64,000 nt of DNA from Flavobacteriales bacterium (GCA_022425195.1 JAKMFX010000040.1:1-64000), one strand, 5' to 3'. Positions 50,445 to 61,379 are shown, counted from the stretch's first letter. Numbers and translations are program-made. Notes: generated from the letters alone by a model not told the origin.

Positions 50445-51884
50445 CTATTCATATTTTATAACTTGTATCATACGCCTCATTGGGATCATACGTATGATTA
50501 GGGCAAGAATAGATGACATGAAGGCAAAAACAAGCATAGCGGCAACCCAATTTGAAATGTGTAAATGTGAAAAATAAGCAATCAGAAAAACACCGAGAGT
50601 AAAAACCATGAATTGAATCACCCACTTAAACGTAATGCGCAAATCAAACCTCTTTTTTGAGACCATAATTTGTGTAATTGATACAATGATCTGGGTGATT
50701 AAGCTAGCAACTGCAGAGCCCAAAGCCTGCCACTTTGGTATTAAGATTAAGTTCAATCCGATATTAACCATTACTGCAACACCAGCCAACACATTTAACA
50801 ATTTTAAATCTCCGTTAGCAGTTAATAGGGTTCCAAAAATATAAGTAGACGAAATACAAACAAAACAAAACATTAATACAGAAAATAGTGCTGAGGATTG
50901 ACTGCTTATATCGTGGTACCTCCAACTCATAATCTCATCTCCAAACTGAAAACACAAAACACTTAATATTAAAGCTCCAGAGAACATGATCTTAAATGAA
51001 ATGTCCACCAAATCAACGATTGACTCTCTGGCTTTAATCATCTTTGAAAAAATAGGCAATAATAAAACTGAAAATAAATAAGCGACCATATTCCCCGCTT
51101 CAAAAAATCGATATGCCTGAGCGTAGTACCCAGCCTGCACCCTTCCATCATCAAGCATTTTTTCTAACATTACAGAATCACTTCTGTAGTAAAAGGTCAT
51201 CAATAAAATAAGTAATGCATAAGGCATACTCTGCCTAATAATGGCCATCGAAAAAAGTTGATTGAACTTAATCTTTACGTAAGTAGACTTCTTCCAAACC
51301 CAAAACAATGCCATCAATAAAGTAATCCCATAAGATATCGTTTGCGCATACACAAACCACTCTATCTCAAAAGGCTTGTTTGTTATATTACCCCATAGGA
51401 GTATGGAACATATTACAATCATCAAAAAACGATCTAAGACTGATATGATGCTATCCTTAAAGAACATCTGACTTCCTCCAAGGTTGGATCGTAAATATAA
51501 AATTATAGCCACCAGGCCTTGATTCAATGCCAAGATAAATAACAGCCCCAAATCGTATTCAGAGTATCCCCAGAGAAACCCTGCGCACAGGATCAACAAG
51601 ACATAACCTACTACCAACAGCAGTTTCAGACTAAATATTTTTGAAAAATACTTAGATAAAAGGTGCTCGTTTTGGGCTATATTTTTGGTGTTAAAATTAT
51701 TAATCCCAAAATCAAGAAAGATGTTGAATAGAAAAGAAAAATTGAATAAGCTAAAATAGAGGCCATAGGTCTCAGCCCCAACTCGATTAATAATTTCAGC
51801 ATCAATCCCAAGAATATAGAAAGGCTTAATTAAAAAATTGAGGACCAATAAGAACAACAAGTTTGTAATAAACTTTTTACGCAT
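50445..51884 (-). CDS. Polysaccharide flippase (Wzx/MATE-like)
   Basis: 479 aa, about 12-14 TM segments; GAETYGLYFSLFNFSFLFNIFLDFGINNFNTKNIAQ. Confidence 0.87.
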   Translation of the reverse strand: MRKKFITNLLFLLVLNFLIKPFYILGIDAEIINRVGAETYGLYFSLFNFSFLFNIFLDFGINNFNTKNIAQNEHLLSKYFSKIFSLKLLLVVGYVLLILCAGFLWGYSEYDLGLLFILALNQGLVAIILYLRSNLGGSQMFFKDSIISVLDRFLMIVICSILLWGNITNKPFEIEWFVYAQTISYGITLLMALFWVWKKSTYVKIKFNQLFSMAIIRQSMPYALLILLMTFYYRSDSVMLEKMLDDGRVQAGYYAQAYRFFEAGNMVAYLFSVLLLPIFSKMIKARESIVDLVDISFKIMFSGALILSVLCFQFGDEIMSWRYHDISSQSSALFSVLMFCFVCISSTYIFGTLLTANGDLKLLNVLAGVAVMVNIGLNLILIPKWQALGSAVASLITQIIVSITQIMVSKKRFDLRITFKWVIQFMVFTLGVFLIAYFSHLHISNWVAAMLVFAFMSSILALIIRMIPMRRMIQVIKYE

Positions 51885-51969
51885 TTAAAAAGATAACACT
51901 TAACTAATCCAACGCCAAAAAAAGAACATTCGTACTTAATGCGCAACAAAAAACTCTATTTTTGTCTCT

Positions 51970-53100
51970 ATGAGAATTGCGGTTAACACACGTCTATTAT
52001 TGAAAAATAAGCTTGAAGGTATAGGCTGGTATACCCTAGAAACACTATCAAGAATAGTGAAATCTCATCCTGAACATGAGTTTTACTTTTTGTTCGACAG
52101 ACCCTATTCTCAAGAATTTATCTTTGCAGAAAATGTACACCCCATAGTCATCAATCCTCCTACAAGACATCCAATCTTATGGTATTTATGGTTTGAGCAC
52201 CGCATTCCAAGAGTTCTCAAGAAGCTCGAAGTTGACTTATTTCTTTCTCCTGACGGGTTTTTATCTCTAAGTAACAACACACCTTCAATCGCTGTTATAC
52301 ACGATATAAACTTTAAACACCACCCCAAAGACTTAAAATATTTACATCGTATTTTTTACAATTACTTTTTTAAAAAATATGCCCAAAAGGCAGATCGAAT
52401 TGTCACCGTATCTGACTTCTCTAAAACAGATATTTGTAACAGTTATCAAATTGACCCATCAAAAATAGATGTTACTTTAAATGGCGTCAACAACAATTTC
52501 CACCCCATAGGCTTAGATCAACAAATTGTTGTCCGAAAAAAGTACAGTGAGGGAAAAGATTACTTTCTGTTTGTAGGAGCTCTTCATCCAAGAAAAAATA
52601 TTTCGAGACTGTTACAAGCGTTTGACGAATTCAAAAAAAATACAAAATCAAGTAATAAGCTCTTGATTGTAGGTGCAAAAATGTGGTGGAATAAGACCCT
52701 TCAAACCAGCTTTGAAGAAATGAAACACAAGAATGATGTTATTTTCACCGGACGTAAAAGCCCTGAAGAACTCAATCAACTTTACGCTTCCGCACTTGCT
52801 TTTTGTTTTGTCCCCTATTTTGAAGGTTTTGGAATCCCGATTGTCGAAGCTATGAAATGTGCCTGCCCGGTTATTACGTCTAACATTACAGCCATGCCCG
52901 AGATTGCAGGAGATGCTGCTCTGCTTGTTGACCCCTTTGATACAAATGAAATCACCCAAGCCATGATTAAGTTAAATGGAAATAATGAACTTCGATCGGA
53001 GCTTTCTGCCAGAGGGCAAATGCATGCGCAATATTTCAACTGGAATACTACCGCTCAAACCCTGTGGGAAAGCATAGAAAAAGTTCTCACAAAATGCTAG
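51970..53100 (+). CDS. Glycosyltransferase family 4
   Basis: 376 aa; [89 protein letters not shown]. Confidence 0.94.
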   Translation: MRIAVNTRLLLKNKLEGIGWYTLETLSRIVKSHPEHEFYFLFDRPYSQEFIFAENVHPIVINPPTRHPILWYLWFEHRIPRVLKKLEVDLFLSPDGFLSLSNNTPSIAVIHDINFKHHPKDLKYLHRIFYNYFFKKYAQKADRIVTVSDFSKTDICNSYQIDPSKIDVTLNGVNNNFHPIGLDQQIVVRKKYSEGKDYFLFVGALHPRKNISRLLQAFDEFKKNTKSSNKLLIVGAKMWWNKTLQTSFEEMKHKNDVIFTGRKSPEELNQLYASALAFCFVPYFEGFGIPIVEAMKCACPVITSNITAMPEIAGDAALLVDPFDTNEITQAMIKLNGNNELRSELSARGQMHAQYFNWNTTAQTLWESIEKVLTKC

Positions 53101-53693
53101 CCTCCTATCTTGATAAAAATAAAATCGAAGTAGGTTGTGATGAGGCGGGTAGAGGATGTCTTGCTGGACCAGTCGTTGCGGCTGCAGTAATTTTGCCCAA
53201 GAATTTTCAGCACCCACTATTGAACGACTCAAAACAACTCAGCGAAAAAAAAAGAGTTCAGCTAAGAGAAATCATACATGAAAAAGCTTTGGCATATGCC
53301 ATCGGAATTGTGGAACCCAAAAAAATTGATGAAATCAACATCTTAAATGCATCCTTCTTGGCAATGCATAAAGCTTTAGATCAGATTCCAAAATATTTTG
53401 ATAGTATTTTAGTGGATGGAAATCGTTTTAAAGAATATCATGAGATAGAGCATCACTGTATCATCAAAGGAGATGCAAAATACTTAAATATTGCGGCAGC
53501 TTCTATTTTAGCAAAGACCTACCGAGATGATCTAATGAGCCAACTAGATAAAGAATTCCCTCAATATCTTTGGAGAAAAAATAAGGGCTATCCAACCAAA
53601 GCACATCGAGCGGCCATCAAGGAGTATGGGATCACAATAAGTCATCGCAAAAGCTTTAAGTTACTTCCAGAACAATTAAGCCTAAATTTTTAA
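53094..53693 (+). CDS. rnhB: Ribonuclease HII
   Basis: [53 protein letters not shown] within ATGCTAG overlap with the upstream stop. Confidence 0.96.
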   Translation: MLASYLDKNKIEVGCDEAGRGCLAGPVVAAAVILPKNFQHPLLNDSKQLSEKKRVQLREIIHEKALAYAIGIVEPKKIDEINILNASFLAMHKALDQIPKYFDSILVDGNRFKEYHEIEHHCIIKGDAKYLNIAAASILAKTYRDDLMSQLDKEFPQYLWRKNKGYPTKAHRAAIKEYGITISHRKSFKLLPEQLSLNF

Positions 53694-53729
53694 TAAAATT
53701 TATATTTTTGAAATGCTTAAAATAAAACG

Positions 53730-56324
53730 ATGAATAGGCTTCTAAGTACACTTCTTATTGTAATTATATTTTCTGCTTGTCATAGACAAACACAGAAAAC
53801 GCTGCCCATACAAGCCGTCCCAATCGATGCAGCATTGATTCTTCAATCAAATGATGTAAAAGTAAGTATCGAGGAGCTTGCTCAAAACAAGCCTTGGAAA
53901 ATTTTAAGCCATGAGACTTCTTTGAAAAATCATGTGGAGGAATTATTGTTTATAGATTCTATACTTTCTACATATGGAGTTGACCTAAAGAGTGTTAATC
54001 CTGTCTTCTTATCACTTCACCTTACAGGTGCTCAGTCCTTTGACTGGCTAGCAATAACAGCTACAGAAAATCAAGAACAGAAATTACAATTGCTCGAGCT
54101 AAGTTTAGATCGTTTTTCTTCAACGATAGAGCATCCTTACAGCAACGCAACCATCGTAGAAATAAATACAGATGAAAAGAAGATTTTCTATACCATTCAT
54201 AAAGATCTCTTGTTTCTGAGTCCCAAAAAAATATTAGTTGAAGATGCCATTCGACAATTAAAAACACCCAACAACCTGACTGCCGATAAATCTTTCCGGC
54301 GCATTTATGACTCCTCAAATAAAAAAGAAGATTTCAACCTATTTATTAATGCTAAAAATTTTGATAAGCTCAGTCTTGGGATCCTTAAAAAGAGCTCTGA
54401 GGCTAAAAAAATCGCTGAATGGTTTCAATGGGATATAGATTTACTTGACGAAGGTATATTGATGAGTGGAATCAGTCTAAGCCATGATTCACTGTCGCAA
54501 GAGCTTAGCTTTTATAGAGGCAACCCTGGATCCGAACCAATAGCTCCATCAGTTCTACCCATCAATACAGGTATATTTATCCGTAAATCTTTCGAAAATT
54601 TCAAACAATATCAACGAAAGCTTATTCATGCGATAGAATACAAGCACCAAAAAAATAATTACGAATCGAGAATCAAGCCCTTAAGTCCAGAGCACAAAGA
54701 AGCATTTGAAAATTGGATTGATAGCGAAATAACTTGGTTTCTGGTAGAAAATAGTCATCAACTCAACTCTGGATTGGTGATCCACATCACTGACAGCGAG
54801 CAAGTAGAAGATTACATCTCTGAACAATCTGATTCTACTTTTGACTATCGTGAGAAAAAAATATTCAAATGGGATCAACTCAAATACATGGTGAGTCTAA
54901 GCAACTTTACAGAGGTAAAAGAGCTGGTTTATGCATGTATCATCAAAGATCAACTCATCTTGAGCGATGATAAGGGCTCGTTGAAAAGTCTGATCAATGA
55001 CTACAAAGCCAAACGAACACTAAAAAACACTTCAAGCTATCAAAACTGTTTAGATAAGCTGGGCTCTAGATCAAACTACACCACTTACATCCAAAATCCC
55101 TCTGTGATAAATCTTTCTCAACATTATCTCGAAGATGAATTATCAGGATTCCTCAATCTGAACGCAGAGACTCTAACCGGATTTAAATCCCTTGCAATCC
55201 AATTCAGTGCAGAGGGCAATGATTGCTATACGAATGCTTATTTACACTTCGATTCATCCGAATCTGAAGACACAAGATCGCTATGGACATCACAACTGGA
55301 AGCCCCTATTCTCTCTGAAATTAATATTGTTAAGAATCACTACAATCAAAAAAAGGAAATTGTTGTTCAGGATGAACTTCTAAATCTATATCTAATCTCA
55401 ACAGAAGGGAAAATTCTATGGAAGAGGAAACTGCCAGAAGCAATCCTCGGAAAGATTCAACAAATCGACCTGTTCAAAAACAAAAAACTTCAACTTCTTT
55501 TTAACAGCTCAAGCAAAATTTTCTTGATTGACAGAAAAGGAAGAGATGTAGCGTCCTATCCAATTCATCTAAAACGAAAAACCAATCTACCTCTGTCTCT
55601 TTTTGATTACGAAAAAAACAGAAATTATCGAATCCTTATTTCTAGTGGAAAACATCACTACATGTACAATAAGCAGGGAACTATAGTCAAAGGATGGGGA
55701 CTAAAAGAAACGAAAAGTAATGCCATGCATTCAGCGGAGCACTTTGTCGTAGGTGGGAAAGACTATATTCTTTTGCCAGAAGAAAATGGAACACTAAACA
55801 TCTTAAATCGCAAAGGTGGGAGACGCATCAAAGTGAAACAAAAGATCGAATTCTCTGAAAATAAACTTCAAATACTAAAAGGAAAGAATCTTGCAGAAAC
55901 TAGGATGGTCACAATTGACAAAAATGGTGTGCAACAAAACATCCTTTTTGATGGAAGTATTGACAAGAGTATTCAATTTTCATTTGACAAAACCGTCAAG
56001 TATAGCTACACAAACAAACACCACATCGTTGTAGAAGGAAAAGATTTAAAAGTAAATGGCCCCAAAATAAATCTAATTCATAATTTCAAAAGTGAAAATC
56101 TGACGGATGTTCAACTTAATAAAATTGGGGAACAACAGTATTTAAGCATCACAGACATCCAGTCTTCTGAGGCTTATCTTTTTAGAGCTCCTGACGACAT
56201 GACCGAGGGCTTCCCCGTTTATGGAACAACAAACGGAGTCCTTGAGGATATAGACCTTGATGGAAAACTTAACTACCTGATTGGAGGTGATTCAGGCATG
56301 ATATACAACTATCTAGTAGAATAA
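53730..56324 (+). CDS. Large predicted lipoprotein (DUF3352-like N-terminal part, C-terminal propeller-like repeats)
   Basis: 864 aa, lipobox IIFSAC; C-terminal repeated strands (LYLISTEGKILWKRKL, IFLIDRKGRDVASYPIHL, HYMYNKQGTIVKGWGL). Confidence 0.65.
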   Translation: MNRLLSTLLIVIIFSACHRQTQKTLPIQAVPIDAALILQSNDVKVSIEELAQNKPWKILSHETSLKNHVEELLFIDSILSTYGVDLKSVNPVFLSLHLTGAQSFDWLAITATENQEQKLQLLELSLDRFSSTIEHPYSNATIVEINTDEKKIFYTIHKDLLFLSPKKILVEDAIRQLKTPNNLTADKSFRRIYDSSNKKEDFNLFINAKNFDKLSLGILKKSSEAKKIAEWFQWDIDLLDEGILMSGISLSHDSLSQELSFYRGNPGSEPIAPSVLPINTGIFIRKSFENFKQYQRKLIHAIEYKHQKNNYESRIKPLSPEHKEAFENWIDSEITWFLVENSHQLNSGLVIHITDSEQVEDYISEQSDSTFDYREKKIFKWDQLKYMVSLSNFTEVKELVYACIIKDQLILSDDKGSLKSLINDYKAKRTLKNTSSYQNCLDKLGSRSNYTTYIQNPSVINLSQHYLEDELSGFLNLNAETLTGFKSLAIQFSAEGNDCYTNAYLHFDSSESEDTRSLWTSQLEAPILSEINIVKNHYNQKKEIVVQDELLNLYLISTEGKILWKRKLPEAILGKIQQIDLFKNKKLQLLFNSSSKIFLIDRKGRDVASYPIHLKRKTNLPLSLFDYEKNRNYRILISSGKHHYMYNKQGTIVKGWGLKETKSNAMHSAEHFVVGGKDYILLPEENGTLNILNRKGGRRIKVKQKIEFSENKLQILKGKNLAETRMVTIDKNGVQQNILFDGSIDKSIQFSFDKTVKYSYTNKHHIVVEGKDLKVNGPKINLIHNFKSENLTDVQLNKIGEQQYLSITDIQSSEAYLFRAPDDMTEGFPVYGTTNGVLEDIDLDGKLNYLIGGDSGMIYNYLVE

Positions 56325-57217
56325 TTTTTGGGTATTCTTTTTCTTAGAAACAATTTCTGTCCCTCTAGAAGCTTTGCATCTATTTTTATTCTGTTTTTAT
56401 GACATAGTTTCTCCAGTTGTATTCCATACGATTGAGAAATCGCATGAAGCGTCTCTCCTGCTTTTACATGATGGAATTCTGTTTTTGATTTCTTCTTTTT
56501 AGCCTCTAAATAAACCCTTTCATTGGGCAATAAGTTCACGTCACTTTCTCTGTCATTGTAGGTCAATAATTCCCAAAGCCATAAGCTTTGTTGTTTGGCT
56601 ATAAGGTCATAATTTTCTCCTTTGAGCGCCAAAACATACTTCAATCCATTATCGGTCTTGAAAATTTCTTTCCTGTATTTACGTTTTGGCTTTTTAACTT
56701 TTCTTTTACCTGACTTTGATGACTTATCATACTGATCCAGATCGTATCGGTGAATCAGATTAATCAGTTTTTCCGCATACTCAGGATGGGTAGCATAGCC
56801 AGCCTTTTTTAACCCTTTTGCCCAAGACTTATAATCAGTCATTTTATAGTCGAACAAAAAAGAATAACGGTCTCGGGTTTTTAGAAATTCAGAATGATCT
56901 CTATAGGAATCCGAAACCTTCTTATACTTTCTAAAACACTCATTCTTAGCATCATCATCGTGATACACCTTTCTTCCCTTCCAACCCTTATGACATTTTA
57001 TTCCAAAATGATTTTTTGATTTTCTTGACAAGGTAGAATTTCCATTTCCAGACTCTAAGATTCCTTGAGCAAGTGTTATGCTGGCAGGAATGCCATAAGA
57101 ATGCATCTCATCGATCGCAATTTTATGGTATTTACGAATGTATTGCTCTGATTCGGACTGTTGCCCAAAAACCATTGTTGAAATCGAGACAACAAGTACA
57201 TAAAAACATGTTTTCAT
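56309..57217 (-). CDS. Glucosaminidase-domain peptidoglycan hydrolase with LysM
   Basis: 302 aa, signal peptide; YGIPASITLAQGILESGNGNSTLSRKSKNHFGIKCHKGWKGRK, C-terminal LysM HHVKAGETLHAISQSYGIQLEKLCHKNRI. Confidence 0.92.
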   Translation of the reverse strand: MKTCFYVLVVSISTMVFGQQSESEQYIRKYHKIAIDEMHSYGIPASITLAQGILESGNGNSTLSRKSKNHFGIKCHKGWKGRKVYHDDDAKNECFRKYKKVSDSYRDHSEFLKTRDRYSFLFDYKMTDYKSWAKGLKKAGYATHPEYAEKLINLIHRYDLDQYDKSSKSGKRKVKKPKRKYRKEIFKTDNGLKYVLALKGENYDLIAKQQSLWLWELLTYNDRESDVNLLPNERVYLEAKKKKSKTEFHHVKAGETLHAISQSYGIQLEKLCHKNRIKIDAKLLEGQKLFLRKRIPKNYSTR

Positions 57218-58119
57218 AGAATCTGTAAGCCTTTATCTTTAATTCGTTCATTCATTCCTAAAACCCCCTGAAGACCACCTGTATGAATGGCAATGATGTT
57301 AGAATCTCTTCGAAAATAATCATTTTCTATCAAGTCGCATAAACCATACATCATCTTTCCAGTATAAATTGGGTCCAAAGAAATATGGTGTTTTGATTTA
57401 AACCTATTCATAAAGTCAACTAAAATTCGATCCACTTTAGCATAGCCTCCAAAATGATAATCAACGTTCAAAGACCACTGTGAGTTTTGTGCAAATTTTT
57501 GAATCTCTTCGATTAGGAATTCAGCCCCCTTCAGGGATGAAAAAGCAAGTGCAGATTGATGAGGTTCTAGACTATTGATAAGACCTGAAACGGTTCCTCC
57601 CGTTCCACAAGAGCAGCAAACAACATCAAAATCAAAGTTAACATCTGAAAGAATTTCTTCGCAGCCTTTTATTGCTAATGCATTCGTGCCCCCCTCTGGG
57701 ATTAAATAATAAGGCTCTAGATCAGACAAATATTTAGCTTCGAAATCTTTTGTCGTCTTTACACGATATGCGCTGCGGTCTACATAACGCAACTCCATTC
57801 CACAAGATTGGGCATAATCAAGAGTAGGGTTTAAAGGAAAATGTTCCTCCCCTCGAATGACTCCAACCGTTTTAAAACCAAACTCTTTTCCAGCCGCAGC
57901 AGTTGCAGAAATATGATTTGAAAAAGCCCCACCAAAAGTCACTAAAGTCTTAAGGTTTTTTGATTTTGCAGACTGTAAATTATATTTCAACTTACGCCAT
58001 TTATTCCCCGATATATCGTCATGGAGTAAATCCTCGCGCTTCAAGAAAACACGCACTGACTTTTCTCGAAATAAGACATCATCAATTTCTTGGATAGGAA
58101 TATTAACAGGTAAATTCAT
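57214..58119 (-). CDS. ACC deaminase / D-cysteine desulfhydrase family PLP enzyme
   Basis: 301 aa; LKREDLLHDDISGNKWRKLKYNLQSAK, TFGGAFSNHISATAAAGKEFG, CSCGTGGTVSGLI. Confidence 0.9.
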   Translation of the reverse strand: MNLPVNIPIQEIDDVLFREKSVRVFLKREDLLHDDISGNKWRKLKYNLQSAKSKNLKTLVTFGGAFSNHISATAAAGKEFGFKTVGVIRGEEHFPLNPTLDYAQSCGMELRYVDRSAYRVKTTKDFEAKYLSDLEPYYLIPEGGTNALAIKGCEEILSDVNFDFDVVCCSCGTGGTVSGLINSLEPHQSALAFSSLKGAEFLIEEIQKFAQNSQWSLNVDYHFGGYAKVDRILVDFMNRFKSKHHISLDPIYTGKMMYGLCDLIENDYFRRDSNIIAIHTGGLQGVLGMNERIKDKGLQIL

Positions 58120-58157
58120 TCGTTAAAGATACTCGGGAAAATCGTAAATTTGCAACT

Positions 58158-58349
58158 ATGAAGATCGAAGGTTTTTCTCAATTTCAAAATTTAGATCCGG
58201 AAGATTATTATCATTCCGGAGAAGGATACATCGTTTACACAGAGAAATACCATCTCAAAAGAGGTTATTGTTGTGAAAACTGCTGTAAACACTGCCCTTA
58301 TGATTCCTCTAAGGAAAACACAAAAAGAGCTAAAATAAAAAACAGCTAA
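58158..58349 (+). CDS. Small Cys-rich protein (DUF5522-like)
   Basis: 63 aa; YCCENCCKHCPYDSSKENTKR. Confidence 0.75.
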   Translation: MKIEGFSQFQNLDPEDYYHSGEGYIVYTEKYHLKRGYCCENCCKHCPYDSSKENTKRAKIKNS

Positions 58350-58480
58350 TTCATCATAAAATGATATGGTGACATTAGAAACTGATTTTTTATATGATAA
58401 ATTTTAAGTAAATTTATATTGATATAATAGTACATAAAGTATAAACTCAATGCCCAATAATTAATAATCAAATCATCTAT

Positions 58481-58717
58481 ATGGCTACCAATTATTTGAA
58501 AATCATATACTCAGGTTCTTATATTAATGCACAATTCGTGGCTACCACCTTAGAAGACAACAATATCAAATGTGTCATTAGAGACGACTTTCACAATAGC
58601 ATCGTTGCAGGATGGGTAACTCCCGGTTCAGAAAATTCCGTACGGGTTTTGGTCGCTAAAGAAGACTTAGCTAATGCTTTAAAGGTCATCCATGACACTA
58701 AAAGCAACTTAGAGTAA
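58481..58717 (+). CDS. DUF2007-type putative signal-transducing protein
   Basis: 78 aa; LKIIYSGSYINAQFVATTLEDNNIKCVIRDDF...VLVAKEDLANALKVI. Confidence 0.78.
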   Translation: MATNYLKIIYSGSYINAQFVATTLEDNNIKCVIRDDFHNSIVAGWVTPGSENSVRVLVAKEDLANALKVIHDTKSNLE

Positions 58718-58775
58718 GTTTTACTGAGCGTTTTCAGAAGATTAACAAAAGGACCGAAATTGAATTTGGATCCTA

Positions 58776-61379
58776 TTACTTCAACAAGTCTCTAGTTTTC
58801 GTCAATGCATTCTGCAAACCTTCAGGGCTTTTACCGCCGGCTGTAGCAAAGAATGCTTGACCTCCTCCCCCACCATTAATCTCTTTTGCTATTTCTCGAA
58901 TGATTTGCGCAGCATTTAATCCTTTTTGCTGAGTTAAACCCTCTGAGACAGCAACACTTAAACTAGCCTTACCATTATTCTCAGCGCCTAAAACCATTAA
59001 CAAGTTATCAACTTCACTTTTACAAGCAAAAGAAAGATCTTTCATTGCTTCGGGCTCAAGATCAACAATAGCACTAATGAAATTAACTCCATTAATTTCC
59101 TGAGCAGATTGAATTAAATCAGATTTCAATCCTGTTACTTTTTGAGCGAGAAGTGAATTTAACTTCTTTTCTAGATGGGCATTTTCTTTCAATAGGCTCT
59201 CAATACCTTTGATCGGATCATTTGCATTCTTCAACAACAAGCAGACTTTATTAAGCGTTTCCTCTTGCTGTTTGAAATATTGAAAAGCTTTCTCTGAGCT
59301 AATGGCTTCAATTCGTCTTACTCCGGCTGCAACCCCTCCTTCAGATGTGATTTTTATCAAGCCTATTTGTCCGGTAGAACCAACATGACATCCACCGCAA
59401 AGCTCAATTGAACTTCCAAATTGAATGACCCGAACCGCATCTCCATACTTTTCACCAAAAAGCATCATAGCCCCCAACTGCTCGGCTTCAGTCATTGGTA
59501 TAGAGCGTTTTTCAGTCAAAGCTATGTTCTCGCGTATCTTCAAGTTAACATGATCCTCCACTTGCTGAATTTCATCTGAGGTCATTTTGGAAAAATGAGA
59601 AAAATCAAACCGTAAATATTGATCATTCACCAATGATCCTTTTTGCTCAACATGCACACCTAAAACGCTTCTTAAAGCTTCGTGAAGCAAGTGAGTTGCA
59701 GAGTGATTTTTTTCTGTAGAGGTTCTTTTCTGCTTATCGACATCTGCAACAAATACATCGGAAGGATTTACAGGCAACTCATTCGTAAAATGAACGATGA
59801 GATTATTCTCTTTTTTCGTGTTGAAAATTGAAATCTGTTTTCCATTAGAACTTATGACTCCCTTATCACCTACTTGACCACCACCCTCTGCATAAAAGGG
59901 GGTTTGATCAAACACCAACTGATAAAATGTTTTCCCTTTTTGCTTCACTTTCCTGTACTGACTAATCTTGACATCAGCCACCAACTGATCGTAACCTAAA
60001 AATGTAGTTTCTGCATCAAATAAGGTAACCCAATCATCGGTTTCAATAGCTGAGGCAGCTCTGGCTCGATCTTTTTGTTTTTGCATTTCAGCATGAAAAC
60101 CATCCATATCAACTTCTTTCCCATTTTCGGAAAGAATTAGCGCGGTCAAATCGATGGGGAAACCAAAGGTGTCATATAACTCAAAAGCTTTTACTCCTTC
60201 AATAACAGAATGTCCCGAAGAGCCTATCATCTCATCAATACGTTTTAAGCCCTTTTCCAAGGTGCGCATGAATGAATTTTCTTCTTCATGAATCACTTTC
60301 TCAACGAGTGTTTGTTGTTTTTGTATTTCTGGAAAGAATTCGCCCATTTGATCAACCAACACAGACACCAATTGGAACATAAAAGGACCTTTAACATCTA
60401 AGAAGGTAAATCCGTAACGAACAGCTCTTCGTAAAATCCTACGGATGACGTACCCGGCTCCATTGTTGGAGGGTAGCTGTCCATCGGCAATTGCAAAAGC
60501 GATGGCTCTAACGTGATCAGATACCACACGAAGTGCTATGTCTACTTTCTCATCCTTACCGTATTCAAAACCAGTAATGCTCGTTAATTTTTGTATAATA
60601 GGGGTAAACACATCTGTATCGTAATTGGATTGTTTTCCCTGAAGAGCCATTGCAAGACGTTCAAATCCCATTCCGGTATCTACATGTGTATTCGGAAGGT
60701 TTTCTAAACTTCCATTTGAACGTCTATTGTATTGCATGAAAACCAAATTCCACACTTCAACCACTTGAGGGTGGTCGTAATTCACCAAGCTTCGAGCGTC
60801 TACTTTAGAACGTTCTTCCTCTGGGCGAAGGTCAATATGTATTTCGGAGCAAGGACCGCACGGGCCAACATCTCCCATTTCCCAGAAGTTATCCTTCTTG
60901 TTCCCGTTTAGTATGCGATCTTCAGGCACATGTGATTTCCAACAATTGAAAGCCTCTTGATCCATCTCTAGCTGCTCTTCTTTTGCACCCTCAAAAACTG
61001 TTACGTACAAACGATCCTTATCTATACCATAAACATCGGTCAATAATTCCCAAGCCCAATCAATAGCTTCCTTTTTGAAGTAATCTCCAAAAGACCAATT
61101 GCCTAACATCTCAAACATCGTGTGATGATAAGTGTCGTGACCTACCTCATCAAGATCATTATGTTTTCCGGAAACTCTCAAACACTTTTGACTGTTTACC
61201 ACTCTTGAATTCTTGACTTCGCTAATCCCTAAAAACAAATCTTTAAACTGATTCATCCCCGCATTGGTGAACATCAATGTAGGATCATTTTTTATCACAA
61301 TTGGAGCAGAGCTTACAACTGAATGACCTTTCTCAGTAAAAAAGTCTAAAAACTTTTGACGTATTTCTTGGGAATTCAT
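58776..61379 (-). CDS. alaS: Alanyl-tRNA synthetase
   Basis: 867 aa; MNSQEIRQKFLDFFTEKGHSVVSSAPIVIKNDPTLMFTNAGMNQFKDLFLG, HSATHLLHEALRSVLG, GGGGGQAFFATAGG. Confidence 0.98.
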   Translation of the reverse strand: MNSQEIRQKFLDFFTEKGHSVVSSAPIVIKNDPTLMFTNAGMNQFKDLFLGISEVKNSRVVNSQKCLRVSGKHNDLDEVGHDTYHHTMFEMLGNWSFGDYFKKEAIDWAWELLTDVYGIDKDRLYVTVFEGAKEEQLEMDQEAFNCWKSHVPEDRILNGNKKDNFWEMGDVGPCGPCSEIHIDLRPEEERSKVDARSLVNYDHPQVVEVWNLVFMQYNRRSNGSLENLPNTHVDTGMGFERLAMALQGKQSNYDTDVFTPIIQKLTSITGFEYGKDEKVDIALRVVSDHVRAIAFAIADGQLPSNNGAGYVIRRILRRAVRYGFTFLDVKGPFMFQLVSVLVDQMGEFFPEIQKQQTLVEKVIHEEENSFMRTLEKGLKRIDEMIGSSGHSVIEGVKAFELYDTFGFPIDLTALILSENGKEVDMDGFHAEMQKQKDRARAASAIETDDWVTLFDAETTFLGYDQLVADVKISQYRKVKQKGKTFYQLVFDQTPFYAEGGGQVGDKGVISSNGKQISIFNTKKENNLIVHFTNELPVNPSDVFVADVDKQKRTSTEKNHSATHLLHEALRSVLGVHVEQKGSLVNDQYLRFDFSHFSKMTSDEIQQVEDHVNLKIRENIALTEKRSIPMTEAEQLGAMMLFGEKYGDAVRVIQFGSSIELCGGCHVGSTGQIGLIKITSEGGVAAGVRRIEAISSEKAFQYFKQQEETLNKVCLLLKNANDPIKGIESLLKENAHLEKKLNSLLAQKVTGLKSDLIQSAQEINGVNFISAIVDLEPEAMKDLSFACKSEVDNLLMVLGAENNGKASLSVAVSEGLTQQKGLNAAQIIREIAKEINGGGGGQAFFATAGGKSPEGLQNALTKTRDLLK

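Noticed and set aside
58718-58775. Imperfect dyad AGGACCGAAATTGAATTTGGATCCT downstream of alaS
   Set aside because: Mismatched stem without a T-tract; too weak to call a terminator.
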